Shown in pieces: positions 1 through 6,818 of a stretch of 10,695 bases of DNA. The stretch is from DATBHW01 sp046704085. Its GTDB lineage: Bacteria; Chloroflexota; Ktedonobacteria; Ktedonobacterales; DATBGS01. The translations under genes were made by a program, and so were the position numbers. The notes under the pieces were generated by a model. That model saw only the letters and a list, made by a program, of their open reading frames with translations, searched no databases and had not been told where the DNA came from. The stretch is taken from assembly GCA_046704085.1 (NCBI GenBank), contig JBJKSJ010000335.1, positions 1 through 10,695 on the forward strand, written 5' to 3'. The first letter of the stretch is position 1, and each line of letters begins with the position of its first letter.

Positions 1-1
1 C

Positions 2-1171
2 CCCGCGCAGGTGTTTGCGGCGGTTTCCGGTGCGACTGCGCGGGTCAAGACCCTGGCCGCCCTCGTTGCCAGTCTTGCCATCGTCAGCGAGTGGCATCTC
101 ATCTGGGCCGCCGTTTCCGGCATGGAAACCCTGTTGTTTGCGCTGCTAGTGCTATTGGTGCTGGTTGCAGCGGCGCGCGGGTGGCGCGCCATCTGGGTCG
201 GAGGGTTGGCGAGTCTGGCCGTCAGTACCCGCCCTGAAGGCTGGCTGTTATTCGCCATCCTGCTGGTCGTCTTCGCCTGGTCAGCAATCCGCCAGCACCT
301 GCTGCTCTTCTGGCTCCGTGCCTGGTGTCTCCCGTGTGTCCTGGGATTCCTGCCGGTTGGGCTGGCCTATGTCAGCTTCAATTTCTGGGCGGGCGGACAA
401 CTGCTGCCCACCACCTTCACGGCAAAATCAGCCGAGTTTGGGCAGCCCATCAGCCTCCTGGGAATGCTGGAGTGGGTGCCTCAGTTACTTTTCTTCTTTT
501 TCCTCAGTACCCCAATGCTGATCGCGCTGGGAACGCTGGCAGGATTCGCTCGAAAAGAGGCCACCACCAAACCCGCGCCCGTGATCCTTTTGAGGCGCTT
601 GATGTGGGTCTGGGCGCTGCTACTCCTGCTCGTTTATCTGGACCGCGTCGGGCCTGGCTATCATCATAGCCGCTATTTCCTCTCTATCCTCCCCTGCCTG
701 CTAATCATCGCGGCTCCCCGTGCCGTGCTGGTCCTCGTTTCCCCAAAGCGACGTCTGCTGGCGCAGTTTGGTAGTCTCACCCTCCTGGTCGTTTGTCTGG
801 TTTCGCTAGGCCGCGCCCCCACGATTGTCCAGAACGATGTCCAAGCGATGAATAGCGCCGAGGTTGAGATGGGCCTCTGGCTCCATGACAATACTCCACC
901 AGGAGCTGTGATTGCGGCCCACGACGTAGGGGCGCTCGGCTACTTCAGTGACCGCCATATTATCGACATCACTGGACTGGTCGATCCAGAACTGATCCCA
1001 CTGCTCCATCAGCCGACAGCCCTGGTCGCCTCCCTCCAGGCACAGCATGTCGCGTATGTGGCAATTTATGAGGATTGGTGGCCTCCAGCAGTCATGCGCC
1101 TGTTGGGCAATGAGGTAGTCTATAGCGCCTGTGGAGTCAACTATTACCGTATCTACCAGACGAACTGGTGA
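2..1171 (+). CDS. GT-C-type polytopic membrane glycosyltransferase, 3' part (5' end cut by window)
   Basis: The reading frame is open to the left edge; a GTG at 11 exists, but the protein there begins inside the membrane region, so the gene is probably truncated. The visible 389 residues are strongly hydrophobic, with about eight to nine membrane segments. Counting from the GTG, SGMET (36-40) and RPEGW (74-78) resemble motifs of arabinofuranosyltransferase/mannosyltransferase-like GT-C enzymes that use lipid-linked sugar donors. RYF after an HH pair (219-223) and a soluble C-terminal tail (about 285-386) with DVGALGYFSDR and DITGLVDPE also resemble that group. The N-terminal loop that normally carries the catalytic acidic residue lies outside the window. 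It would act in the cytoplasmic membrane on cell-surface glycans; the substrate is not deducible. No terminator is visible after it. The GT-C assignment is fairly safe, the exact family is not. Confidence 0.75.
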   Translation, partial: PAQVFAAVSGATARVKTLAALVASLAIVSEWHLIWAAVSGMETLLFALLVLLVLVAAARGWRAIWVGGLASLAVSTRPEGWLLFAILLVVFAWSAIRQHLLLFWLRAWCLPCVLGFLPVGLAYVSFNFWAGGQLLPTTFTAKSAEFGQPISLLGMLEWVPQLLFFFFLSTPMLIALGTLAGFARKEATTKPAPVILLRRLMWVWALLLLLVYLDRVGPGYHHSRYFLSILPCLLIIAAPRAVLVLVSPKRRLLAQFGSLTLLVVCLVSLGRAPTIVQNDVQAMNSAEVEMGLWLHDNTPPGAVIAAHDVGALGYFSDRHIIDITGLVDPELIPLLHQPTALVASLQAQHVAYVAIYEDWWPPAVMRLLGNEVVYSACGVNYYRIYQTNW

Positions 1172-1251
1172 GCGCGTCCCAACGCTAACGCCGGTCTGCC
1201 TTGCGCTCCTCAGCCTGCTCAACTCCTCCATCCTCGTGCTGCTCTTCGCCC

Positions 1252-1280
1252 TTGACAAAGTTCACTATTCCCGCTATATA
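1252..1280 (+). promoter_or_regulatory. Sigma-70-type promoter of the tetR/ABC unit
   Basis: TTGACA (1252-1257) is a perfect -35 box. It is followed, after exactly 17 bases, by TATATA (1275-1280) as the -10 box. The predicted transcription start falls inside the palindrome just downstream, so a bound repressor would block initiation or early elongation. This is the best housekeeping-type promoter in the window. Confidence 0.8.
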
Positions 1281-1282
1281 TT

Positions 1283-1302
1283 AACTGATTGATCAATCAG
1301 TT
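1283..1302 (+). promoter_or_regulatory. Perfect 20-bp palindromic operator for the TetR regulator
   Basis: AACTGATTGATCAATCAGTT is a perfect inverted repeat with two 10-bp arms and no spacer. It starts 3 bp after the -10 box and ends 24 bp before the tetR start codon. Size, symmetry and placement match TetR-family operators, and the CTGAT...ATCAG half-sites are common among them. Negative autoregulation by the adjacent TetR protein is inferred. Confidence 0.8.
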
Positions 1303-1326
1303 CAGGAAAGGGAGGAGACCAAACGG

Positions 1327-1938
1327 ATGCCTCGCAGGCCAGCGCCGCCGGGAGAAGATCGCCGCAGCCAGATACTGGAAGCCGCCCTCAGAGTCTTTGC
1401 CGCCAGAGGTTTTAAGGGCGCGACCAATAAAGACATCGCTGATGCAGCGGGCGTCACGCCTGGCCTGATCTATTGGTACTTTAAAAACAAAGAAGACCTC
1501 TTCTTTGCCATTCTGGAAGATCGGGTCGGGCCAGGAAGCTTTCCTTTACCTTTAGAACACATGCAAGATTTCCCACCAGAGCAGGTCTTGCGTCTGCTGG
1601 CCCATTATGGGCTGAGCCGACTTGACAACCAGGATACGATGAACATCTTTAAGATTTTCGTCGGCGAAGCAGTGCATTCAGAGCAGATTCGAGTGATAGC
1701 GAATAAAAATATCAACCGTCTGCTAGATACCCTGGCAGGCTATCTGGAAACGCAGATGGAGCAAGGTCGCCTGCGCCGCGCAGACCCACTGCTCTGCGCC
1801 CAGACTTTTCTGGCTGGCCTGATGGCAAGCCTGGTCCGACGACGATTTCTGGCCGATCCCAAAATACTCGCCTACTCCGCAGATCAGATCGTTGAGAGCG
1901 TCGTCGGTATCTTCCTGGACGGCATGCGACCTGAATAG
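1327..1938 (+). CDS. TetR/AcrR-family transcriptional regulator
   Basis: This is a 203-residue ligand-responsive repressor, a normal size for the family. Residues 13-63 form the TetR DNA-binding domain: RSQILEAALRVFAARGF, then the helix-turn-helix around NKDIADAAGVTPGLIYWYF, then KNKEDLF. Residues from about 75 onward form a divergent, helical ligand-binding domain with no recognisable ligand signature. The start is supported by GGAGGAG at 1311-1317, about 10 bases before the ATG. The gene has its own promoter and perfect palindromic operator and precedes an ABC exporter pair on the same strand, with a second operator-like site between them. The likely role is therefore repression of the exporter and of itself, relieved by an exported compound. 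The family is certain; the effector is unknown. Confidence 0.95.
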   Translation: MPRRPAPPGEDRRSQILEAALRVFAARGFKGATNKDIADAAGVTPGLIYWYFKNKEDLFFAILEDRVGPGSFPLPLEHMQDFPPEQVLRLLAHYGLSRLDNQDTMNIFKIFVGEAVHSEQIRVIANKNINRLLDTLAGYLETQMEQGRLRRADPLLCAQTFLAGLMASLVRRRFLADPKILAYSADQIVESVVGIFLDGMRPE

Positions 1939-1963
1939 CGCCATTTTTAGCGCCTCGACTTAA

Positions 1964-1985
1964 TTAGCTGATTAGTCAAATTGCA
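1964..1985 (+). promoter_or_regulatory. Operator-like site upstream of the ABC ATPase gene
   Basis: TTAGCTGATTAGTCAA (1964-1979) matches the first 16 bases of the tetR operator region (1281-1296, TTAACTGATTGATCAA) at 14 of 16 positions. The right half-site is poorly kept, so the site is an imperfect palindrome. It lies in the 60-bp gap between tetR and the ABC ATPase, just ahead of the ribosome binding site. It is probably a weaker second binding site for the same TetR; no separate promoter is obvious in the gap. Confidence 0.5.
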
Positions 1986-1999
1986 AGGGGATGATTTCG

Positions 2000-2806
2000 A
2001 TGTCTACCAGCCCGCCAGCCCCAGAACCCCAGCGTACAGAAGATGTCGTCATTTCTACAGCCGCAAACAACGGTGATGAACCACTGGTCGCCGTGCGTGA
2101 CGTTACCAAAGTCTTCGGCAAGCTGCGCGCGCTCGACAACTTCACGATGAGCATTCGCCCCGGAGAGACCTATGGGCTGATCGGCCCCAACGGCTCCGGC
2201 AAAACTACGCTCATCCGCATTATCGTCGGCCTGACTAAACCGACCTCTGGCGAAGTCCGCATCCTGGGCCAGCGTATGCCCAATCGCCGGATCGCCAAAG
2301 ACATCGGCTATATGACTCAGAACAACGCGCTCTACCAGGAACTGACCATCCACGAGAATCTGGCGTTCTTTGGTCGCATCTACGGCCTGCGCGGCCAGCA
2401 ACTTCAGCAGCGCGTGGAGGCTGTGCTGGAAACGGTTGACCTCGCCGACCGCGCGAAGAGCGTCGTCGAGACGCTCAGCGGCGGCATGAAGCAGCGCGTC
2501 CTGCTCGCCAGCACCCTGATTCACGAGCCACGCCTGCTCTTGCTGGACGAGCCAACCGTCGGCATCGACCCTGAACTACGCCTCGCCTTCTGGAACCACT
2601 TTGCCCGACTCAACGCCCAGGGCGTCACGATCATCGTCTCCACCCATCATCTGGATGAAGCCACACGCTGCCACCGCCTGGGGTTGATGCGCTTTGGCGC
2701 CTTGCTCGCCGAAGGCCAGCCTTCCGAACTTACGAGGCTTGCTGGCAAGGAGACAATGGAAGAGGCATTTCTCTACTTCGCCACCCGTCATACAGACCAG
2801 GCTTAA
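2000..2806 (+). CDS. ABC transporter ATP-binding protein (ABC-2 exporter type)
   Basis: This is the nucleotide-binding subunit that powers the permease encoded next. All ABC motifs are intact. Counting from the ATG at 2000 they are: Walker A GPNGSGKTT (62-70), Q-loop Gln in YMTQNN (107), signature LSGGMKQR (159-166), Walker B LLLLDEP (179-185) and switch His in STHH (214-217). The order and the EPTVGIDP D-loop match the CcmA/NatA/DrrA-type subfamily of drug and lipid exporters. An N-terminal low-complexity tail of about 30 residues precedes the domain. The start at 2000 is preferred because AAGGGG (1985-1990) sits 9 bases before it; the in-frame ATG at 1991 would abut that ribosome binding site. 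The gene follows tetR by 61 bp and precedes the permease by 62 bp, so all three are probably one transcript. Confidence 0.95.
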   Translation: MSTSPPAPEPQRTEDVVISTAANNGDEPLVAVRDVTKVFGKLRALDNFTMSIRPGETYGLIGPNGSGKTTLIRIIVGLTKPTSGEVRILGQRMPNRRIAKDIGYMTQNNALYQELTIHENLAFFGRIYGLRGQQLQQRVEAVLETVDLADRAKSVVETLSGGMKQRVLLASTLIHEPRLLLLDEPTVGIDPELRLAFWNHFARLNAQGVTIIVSTHHLDEATRCHRLGLMRFGALLAEGQPSELTRLAGKETMEEAFLYFATRHTDQA

Positions 2807-2868
2807 AGGCAGACCTTCGATTGCCCAGCGGAAGCGCCGGGCTGCGCGTGAAAGAGGAGGCTTACGCT

Positions 2869-4014
2869 ATGTCATTCTTACGCATCAGCGCCCTGGCGCT
2901 GCGCATCGTGCGGCAGTTCCTGCGCGACCCGCGCACCCTGGCGCTCGTCTTTCTGGCGCCCATCCTGGTGATGACTCTGCTCAACTTCGTCCTGAACAAT
3001 CAGACCTCCGCTGCTACGCTGGCCGTCGTCTTGCCCACAGGCAGCGACCAGGTCACAGCCCAGTTTAATCAGGCGCTCAAGCAGACCTTAGCAAGCCAGC
3101 AAAGCAACGTCAGCGTCAGCTACATCAATGCCAGCGACGCCGACAGCACGATCAACAATGGCGACGCCGACGGCGTATTGATCTTTCCAGCCGATTTCGC
3201 CACCCAGCTTCAGCAGGGGAACAATGAGCAGGTTCAACTCAAGCTGGATGGTTCCAACCCCGGTGCCGCCAAAGCGATGCAAAGCCTCGTTGGCGCCCTT
3301 CTTCAGAACCTGACGCAGCGCGCCGCTGCTGGCGGCCAGGAAGGTGTCAGCGCGCCGACCAGCAATGCTCTCAGTGTCAAGAGCGAATACCTGCCAGCCA
3401 GCAGCAAAGACTACACCCAGACCGACGCTCTGGCGCCGCTGTTTGTCGGGCTTTTCGCCTTCTTCTTTATCTTCTTGCTCACCTCCGTCTCGTTCCTGCG
3501 CGAACGCTCGCGCGGCACCATCGAGCGCCTGCTGATCTCACCGCTGAGCCGCGCCGAACTGGTACTGGGCTACGTCATCGGCTTCACCATCTTTGCCGTC
3601 GTGCAGTCGCTGCTTATCCTGCTCTTCGTGATCTATATTCTTCAGGTCCATTACGCGGGCAACCTGGGGCTGATCTTCCTGATTACCCTGGCTCTGACGA
3701 TTGGCAGCGTCAACCTGGGCATCTTTCTTTCCACCTATGCGCGCAACGAGCTTCAGGTGATCCAGTTCATCCCGCTGGTGCTGGTGCCCCAGGCGCTGCT
3801 CGGTGGCCTTTTCTGGCCGGTCAAGACCCTACCTGTCGTCCTCAAGCAGATTGCTTATGTCTTGCCGCTCACCTGGGCCAACTTTGGTCTGAAGGATGTG
3901 ATGCTCAAGGGCAATGGCCTGGAAACGATCTGGCCCGACCTGCTCGTCCTGATCGGTTTTGCCGCCCTGATGGTCGTGCTGGCTGCCTTCACCGTGCGCC
4001 GCGAAACCGCCTAG
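2869..4014 (+). CDS. ABC-2 family transporter permease
   Basis: This 381-residue protein is the membrane subunit partnering the preceding ATPase. Its topology is typical of ABC-2 exporters of the YhgE/LnrN/NatB kind: one N-terminal membrane helix (about 22-42), a large extracytoplasmic domain (about 45-185, rich in Gln, Ser and Asn), then five helices (about 188-210, 232-258, 265-290, 296-318, 352-375). FLRERSRGTIERLLISPLSR (209-228) is the conserved cytoplasmic coupling segment, and PQALLGGLFWPV (308-319) plus LPLTWANFGL (332-341) are typical of the family. The ATG at 2869 is chosen because AAAGAGGAGG (2851-2860) lies 8 bases upstream; the frame extends back to a TTG at 2821, which lacks support. 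The exported substrate is unknown; drug or lipid-like compounds are usual for TetR-linked pairs. Confidence 0.93.
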   Translation: MSFLRISALALRIVRQFLRDPRTLALVFLAPILVMTLLNFVLNNQTSAATLAVVLPTGSDQVTAQFNQALKQTLASQQSNVSVSYINASDADSTINNGDADGVLIFPADFATQLQQGNNEQVQLKLDGSNPGAAKAMQSLVGALLQNLTQRAAAGGQEGVSAPTSNALSVKSEYLPASSKDYTQTDALAPLFVGLFAFFFIFLLTSVSFLRERSRGTIERLLISPLSRAELVLGYVIGFTIFAVVQSLLILLFVIYILQVHYAGNLGLIFLITLALTIGSVNLGIFLSTYARNELQVIQFIPLVLVPQALLGGLFWPVKTLPVVLKQIAYVLPLTWANFGLKDVMLKGNGLETIWPDLLVLIGFAALMVVLAAFTVRRETA

Positions 4015-4045
4015 AACATCGGTCAAGCAGTCGTGTGTTCGTCTC

Positions 4046-4067
4046 AGCCCGCGCAGGCGGGCTTTGT
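4046..4067 (+). terminator. Weak intrinsic terminator after the ABC permease gene
   Basis: AGCCCGC (4046-4052) and GCGGGCT (4057-4063) form a perfect 7-bp GC-rich stem around a GCAG loop, followed by a short T-rich stretch (TTTGT). It starts 32 bp after the permease stop. The T tract is too short for a strong terminator, so read-through into pyrE is possible. Confidence 0.5.
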
Positions 4068-4123
4068 GGCGCGGGCGCGCGCGCAAGCACAGAGCAAAAG
4101 CGCACTTAGCAGCGCCTTCGCTG

Positions 4124-4132
4124 TGCTATCCT
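4124..4132 (+). promoter_or_regulatory. Candidate extended -10 promoter for pyrE
   Basis: TGCTATCCT has the TGn element directly before a 4/6 -10 box (TATCCT) and resembles the TGCTATAAT boxes before tgt and rel. No -35 box is visible at 16-18 bases. The box overlaps the right arm of a 7-bp inverted repeat (AGCACAG at 4086-4092, CTGTGCT at 4121-4127), which could be an operator. The evidence is weak. Confidence 0.3.
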
Positions 4133-4202
4133 CCCCTTGCAAAGCCCCTGCATCGGTGATAGCATGCCAACAACCCGATCACCCCTGGAAAGTGGACGTT
4201 CC

Positions 4203-4799
4203 ATGACCAATTTGAGCGAACACGAAGTTGAGCAGATATTTGGCGCGGCGGGCGCCATGCTGGAGGGCCATTTCTTGCTCACCTCTGGACGCCACAGCGG
4301 CGCCTATCTCGAAAAGTTTCAGGTGCTGCAATGGCCGCAGTATACCGAGCGGCTCTGCCAGGCGCTAGCCGAACACTTTCGCTTGGCCAACGTCGAGGTC
4401 GTCGTTGGCCCCACGACTGGCGGCATCATCCTGGCATATGAGGTAGCGCGCCAGCTTGGCGTGCGCGGCATCTTTGTCGAAAATGACCCTGATCGCCCAG
4501 GACACCGCGCCCTGCGGCGCGGCTTTCAGCTTCGCCCTGGCGAGCGCGTGCTGATCGTTGATGATATTCTGACTGCTGGCACTTCCATCCGCGAAGTGCT
4601 GGAGGCTCTGGCGCCCTTCCAACCGGAGATAGTTGGTATTGGTGTCCTGGTTGATCGCAGCCAGGGGCAGGCAGACTTCGGCTATCCGCTCCACGCGCTG
4701 CTGCATCTCTCGATTCCTAGCTACGTGCCTGCCGACTGCCCACTCTGCGCAGTGGGTCAGCCGCTGGTCAAGCCTGGCTCACGGAAGACAACCGCATGA
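4203..4799 (+). CDS. pyrE: Orotate phosphoribosyltransferase
   Basis: PyrE converts orotate and PRPP to OMP and pyrophosphate in cytosolic de novo pyrimidine synthesis. The 198-residue protein fits the Thermus-type PyrE family. It has GHFLLTSGRHSGAYLEKF near the N terminus (22-39), VVVGPTTGGI (66-75) and the PRPP-binding loop VLIVDDILTAGTS (116-128), preceded by LRRGFQLRPGE (104-114). The tail has a CPLC motif (179-182) and ends KPGSR plus a few residues. The start at 4203 is chosen because GGAAAGTGGA (4187-4196) sits 6 bases upstream and the family N terminus begins about there. An in-frame ATG at 4164 and a TTG at 4137 are alternatives. The stop overlaps the start of the next gene. A ComF-like or other type I phosphoribosyltransferase is possible but less likely. 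Confidence 0.88.
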   Translation: MTNLSEHEVEQIFGAAGAMLEGHFLLTSGRHSGAYLEKFQVLQWPQYTERLCQALAEHFRLANVEVVVGPTTGGIILAYEVARQLGVRGIFVENDPDRPGHRALRRGFQLRPGERVLIVDDILTAGTSIREVLEALAPFQPEIVGIGVLVDRSQGQADFGYPLHALLHLSIPSYVPADCPLCAVGQPLVKPGSRKTTA

Positions 4800-5548
4800 A
4801 AAACTGGTACGAACAAACCTTTGAGGAGATCGGCGAAGACTTTGAGATCATCTTCGCCGGGCAGATGCCGCGCACCGGCGCACAGGTCGAGTTTGCCATT
4901 CAGGCGCTGCGCCTGGCTCCCGGCGCGCATGTGCTGGATATTGCCTGTGGCGTTGGGCGCCACTCCATCGAACTGGCCCGCCGGGGCTACCAGGTGACGG
5001 GGCTGGACCTTTCGCAGACTCTGCTCAACACCGCCGCCGCGCGTGCCAGGCGCGCTGGCGTCGAGGTCAACTGGGTGCGCGCCGATATGCGCGAGATTCC
5101 TTTCACCCAGGAGTTCGACGCCGCTTTCAACATTTTCAGCAGTTGGGGCTATCTTGAATCCGAGGCTGAAGATGAGAAGGTGCTGGCTGCCGTCGCCCGC
5201 GCCCTCAAGCCAGGGGGCGCATTCTTGCTGGAAACAGCGCATCGGGACTGGCTCATCCACCACTTTCAGCCCCATACCTGGCACGAAGGCATCGGCGTTG
5301 TCGTTCTGGAAGAGCAGATGCTCGACCTGCTAACAGGTCGCCTGCACTCGATCCACACGGCCATCTACGACGATGGCCGTCAACGCCGCTGGCAACTCAA
5401 CACGCGCCTGTATACCGCCTCAGAACTTCGGCGCATGCTCGAAACCGCAGGGTTTGCGGTGAGCCAGTCGTTTGGTGGCTACGACGGCGCGCCGCTCACA
5501 TTGGAGAGTTCACGGTTGATTCTGGTCGCCGAACTGCCCGCCAGATGA
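4796..5548 (+). CDS. Class I SAM-dependent methyltransferase, substrate unknown
   Basis: The protein has 250 residues with a Rossmann-type SAM-binding core. Motif I is VLDIACGVGRHS (46-57), the acidic residue at the end of the second strand lies in GLDLS (69-73), an Asp in RADMREIPF (95-103) probably contacts adenine, and FDAAFNIFSSWGYL (107-120) is the post-II motif. LKPGGAFLLE (137-146) follows. The C-terminal half is a small beta-rich region typical of methyltransferase type 11/25 proteins and does not reveal the methyl acceptor. The ATG overlaps the pyrE stop in ATGA, so the two are almost certainly one transcript with coupled translation. The upstream sequence lacks a strong ribosome binding site of its own, which fits coupling. 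A functional link to pyrimidine synthesis is not established. Confidence 0.88.
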   Translation: MKNWYEQTFEEIGEDFEIIFAGQMPRTGAQVEFAIQALRLAPGAHVLDIACGVGRHSIELARRGYQVTGLDLSQTLLNTAAARARRAGVEVNWVRADMREIPFTQEFDAAFNIFSSWGYLESEAEDEKVLAAVARALKPGGAFLLETAHRDWLIHHFQPHTWHEGIGVVVLEEQMLDLLTGRLHSIHTAIYDDGRQRRWQLNTRLYTASELRRMLETAGFAVSQSFGGYDGAPLTLESSRLILVAELPAR

Positions 5549-5600
5549 TCTCGTTTCGGAACAAGTCTTGCCAAATGCCGTTTTTTTAGAGTAATATTAG

Positions 5601-5638
5601 ACGGGCAGCCCCCCGCTGCGCCCGTTCGTTCTTTTTTT
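5601..5638 (+). terminator. Intrinsic terminator of the pyrE-methyltransferase operon
   Basis: ACGGG and CAGC on the left pair with GCTG and CCCGT on the right around a CCCCC loop, with a 2-base bulge on the 3' side. After 6 bases comes a run of seven Ts (5632-5638). It lies 52 bp after the methyltransferase stop. A second T run with the same TTTTTTTAGA sequence lies upstream at 5581-5590 but has no clear stem before it. Confidence 0.75.
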
Positions 5639-5689
5639 AGACACCCTGGCTTTGTGCAAAGCAGTGGTTCCTTAAGGGAGGGTCTTTCT

Positions 5690-5728
5690 ATGATTTATCG
5701 CATTCTGGCCGTTCGTCCGGCAGCATAG
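5690..5728 (+). CDS. Possible 12-codon leader ORF upstream of rsgA
   Basis: A short frame encodes MIYRILAVRPAA and ends with TAG at 5726-5728. It has one of the best ribosome binding sites in the window: AAGGGAGGG (5674-5682), 7 bases before the ATG. Its stop lies 10 bp before the rsgA start, and the rsgA ribosome binding site (GGAGGTG, 5730-5736) begins one base after the stop. A ribosome finishing this peptide would cover the rsgA initiation region, so it may be a regulatory or coupling leader peptide. It is too short to judge by composition; an unused ATG near a chance Shine-Dalgarno sequence is the alternative. Confidence 0.35.
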   Translation: MIYRILAVRPAA

Positions 5729-5738
5729 TGGAGGTGAC

Positions 5739-6818
5739 ATGGCAGGCAGCATGACTGGCCTTGTGATTGGCAGCACGCATGGTATTTTTGATGTTGCCGT
5801 TCAGGAGGAGATCCTCCGTTGCACCTTACGCGGCAAACTGCGTAAACCCCATCTCCAACCGGAACATCCGACAGGCCCAGGCCGCAAAGGATTCTCTCGA
5901 TTTCTCACCTTCAGCAAAGCAAGCGCCACACATCAACACACTGCCTCGAAAGGGGCAGGCAAGGGCGTTGCCGTCGCCGATCCTCCTGAGGAAGAAGAGG
6001 CCACACCCCTGCGCATCTCGGTTGGCGATCTGGTCCGTGTGACCCGGATCGACAGCAGCACTGGGGTGATTGAGGAGGCGCTTCCCCGGCGCAGCAAGAT
6101 GTCGCGCGGCTCTTCCGAAACGGGGAATGAACAGATCATGCTTGCCAATCTCGATCAGGTCATCATTGTCTTTGCTGTCCGCGAACCCGAACCGCATTTT
6201 GGCATGCTAGATCGCTACCTTGCCATTGCCGAGTACAATCAGGTCACACCCATTCTCTGCCTGAATAAAATGGACCTGGATTGCCCAAAAGAGGTCGCCG
6301 AGGCGGCCAAACTCTATGCCCGCCTGGGGTATCGGGTGCTGGGGACGAGCGCCATTACCGGCGAGGGCATGGATACGCTCAAAGTCATTCTGAGTGATAA
6401 AACGTCACTGCTGACCGGCCCCTCCGGCGTGGGCAAATCATCCTTGCTCAATGCCCTGGAACCAGGCTTTAGCCAACGTATCGGCGCGATCAGCGAGGCC
6501 ACCGGGAAGGGCCGCCATACCACCACCAGTGTGCGGCTGTTCCCCCTCTCGTTTGGCGGCTGGCTGGCCGATTCGGCTGGCATCCGCGAACTGGCGCTCT
6601 GGAGCATTCCTGCCAAAGACCTGGCTTCCTGCTTTGTGGAGATGCGCCCCTATCTGGGCAAATGCGCCTTTGAGGACTGCGCCCACACCGAAGGCGAGGA
6701 GGGCTGCGCCATCCGGCGCGCGCGCAAACAGGGCAAGATTCGTGTTGCGCGCTATCGCAGTTATCTCCAACTGCACAAAGAGGCTCAAGAAGCGGAAGAA
6801 GCGGTGGGATACAATTGA
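5739..6818 (+). CDS. rsgA: Ribosome small subunit biogenesis GTPase RsgA
   Basis: RsgA is a circularly permuted GTPase that checks late 30S maturation and is released on GTP hydrolysis. In this 359-residue protein an OB fold comes first (about 6-117, GLVIGSTHGIFDV to VIEEALPRRS). The G motifs follow in permuted order: G4 NKMD (176-179), G1 GPSGVGKSS (227-235), G2 region GKGRHTTT (256-263) and G3 DSAG (278-281). The zinc site follows with C309, C314, H316 and C323. Two oddities are an insertion of about 50 residues (37-89) in the OB fold, rich in His, Lys, Gly and Glu, and DSAG where most family members have DTPG. The start at 5739 lies 4 bases after GGAGG; the ATG at 5751 is a less likely alternative. 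Its stop abuts the stop of the convergent rel gene. Confidence 0.95.
   Translation: MAGSMTGLVIGSTHGIFDVAVQEEILRCTLRGKLRKPHLQPEHPTGPGRKGFSRFLTFSKASATHQHTASKGAGKGVAVADPPEEEEATPLRISVGDLVRVTRIDSSTGVIEEALPRRSKMSRGSSETGNEQIMLANLDQVIIVFAVREPEPHFGMLDRYLAIAEYNQVTPILCLNKMDLDCPKEVAEAAKLYARLGYRVLGTSAITGEGMDTLKVILSDKTSLLTGPSGVGKSSLLNALEPGFSQRIGAISEATGKGRHTTTSVRLFPLSFGGWLADSAGIRELALWSIPAKDLASCFVEMRPYLGKCAFEDCAHTEGEEGCAIRRARKQGKIRVARYRSYLQLHKEAQEAEEAVGYN

Noticed and set aside
806..1258. Minus-strand open frame of 150 codons across the end of the glycosyltransferase gene
   Set aside because: Overlaps the conserved C-terminal domain of the plus-strand gene and has no recognisable domain.
1976..2524. Minus-strand open frame of 182 codons opposite the ABC ATPase
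   Set aside because: The plus strand carries every ABC motif; the antisense translation has no family features.
4069..4084. GCGCGC-rich tract between the ABC permease terminator and pyrE
   Set aside because: Short low-complexity GC alternation with no repeat unit or coding signal; nothing beyond base composition.
4757..5284. Minus-strand open frame of 175 codons opposite the methyltransferase
   Set aside because: The SAM-binding motifs are on the plus strand and the frame crosses the pyrE-methyltransferase junction with no signals of its own.
5581..5590. First T run (TTTTTTTAGA) as a separate terminator
   Set aside because: I could not find a stable stem directly upstream; only the second T run at 5632-5638 follows a good hairpin.
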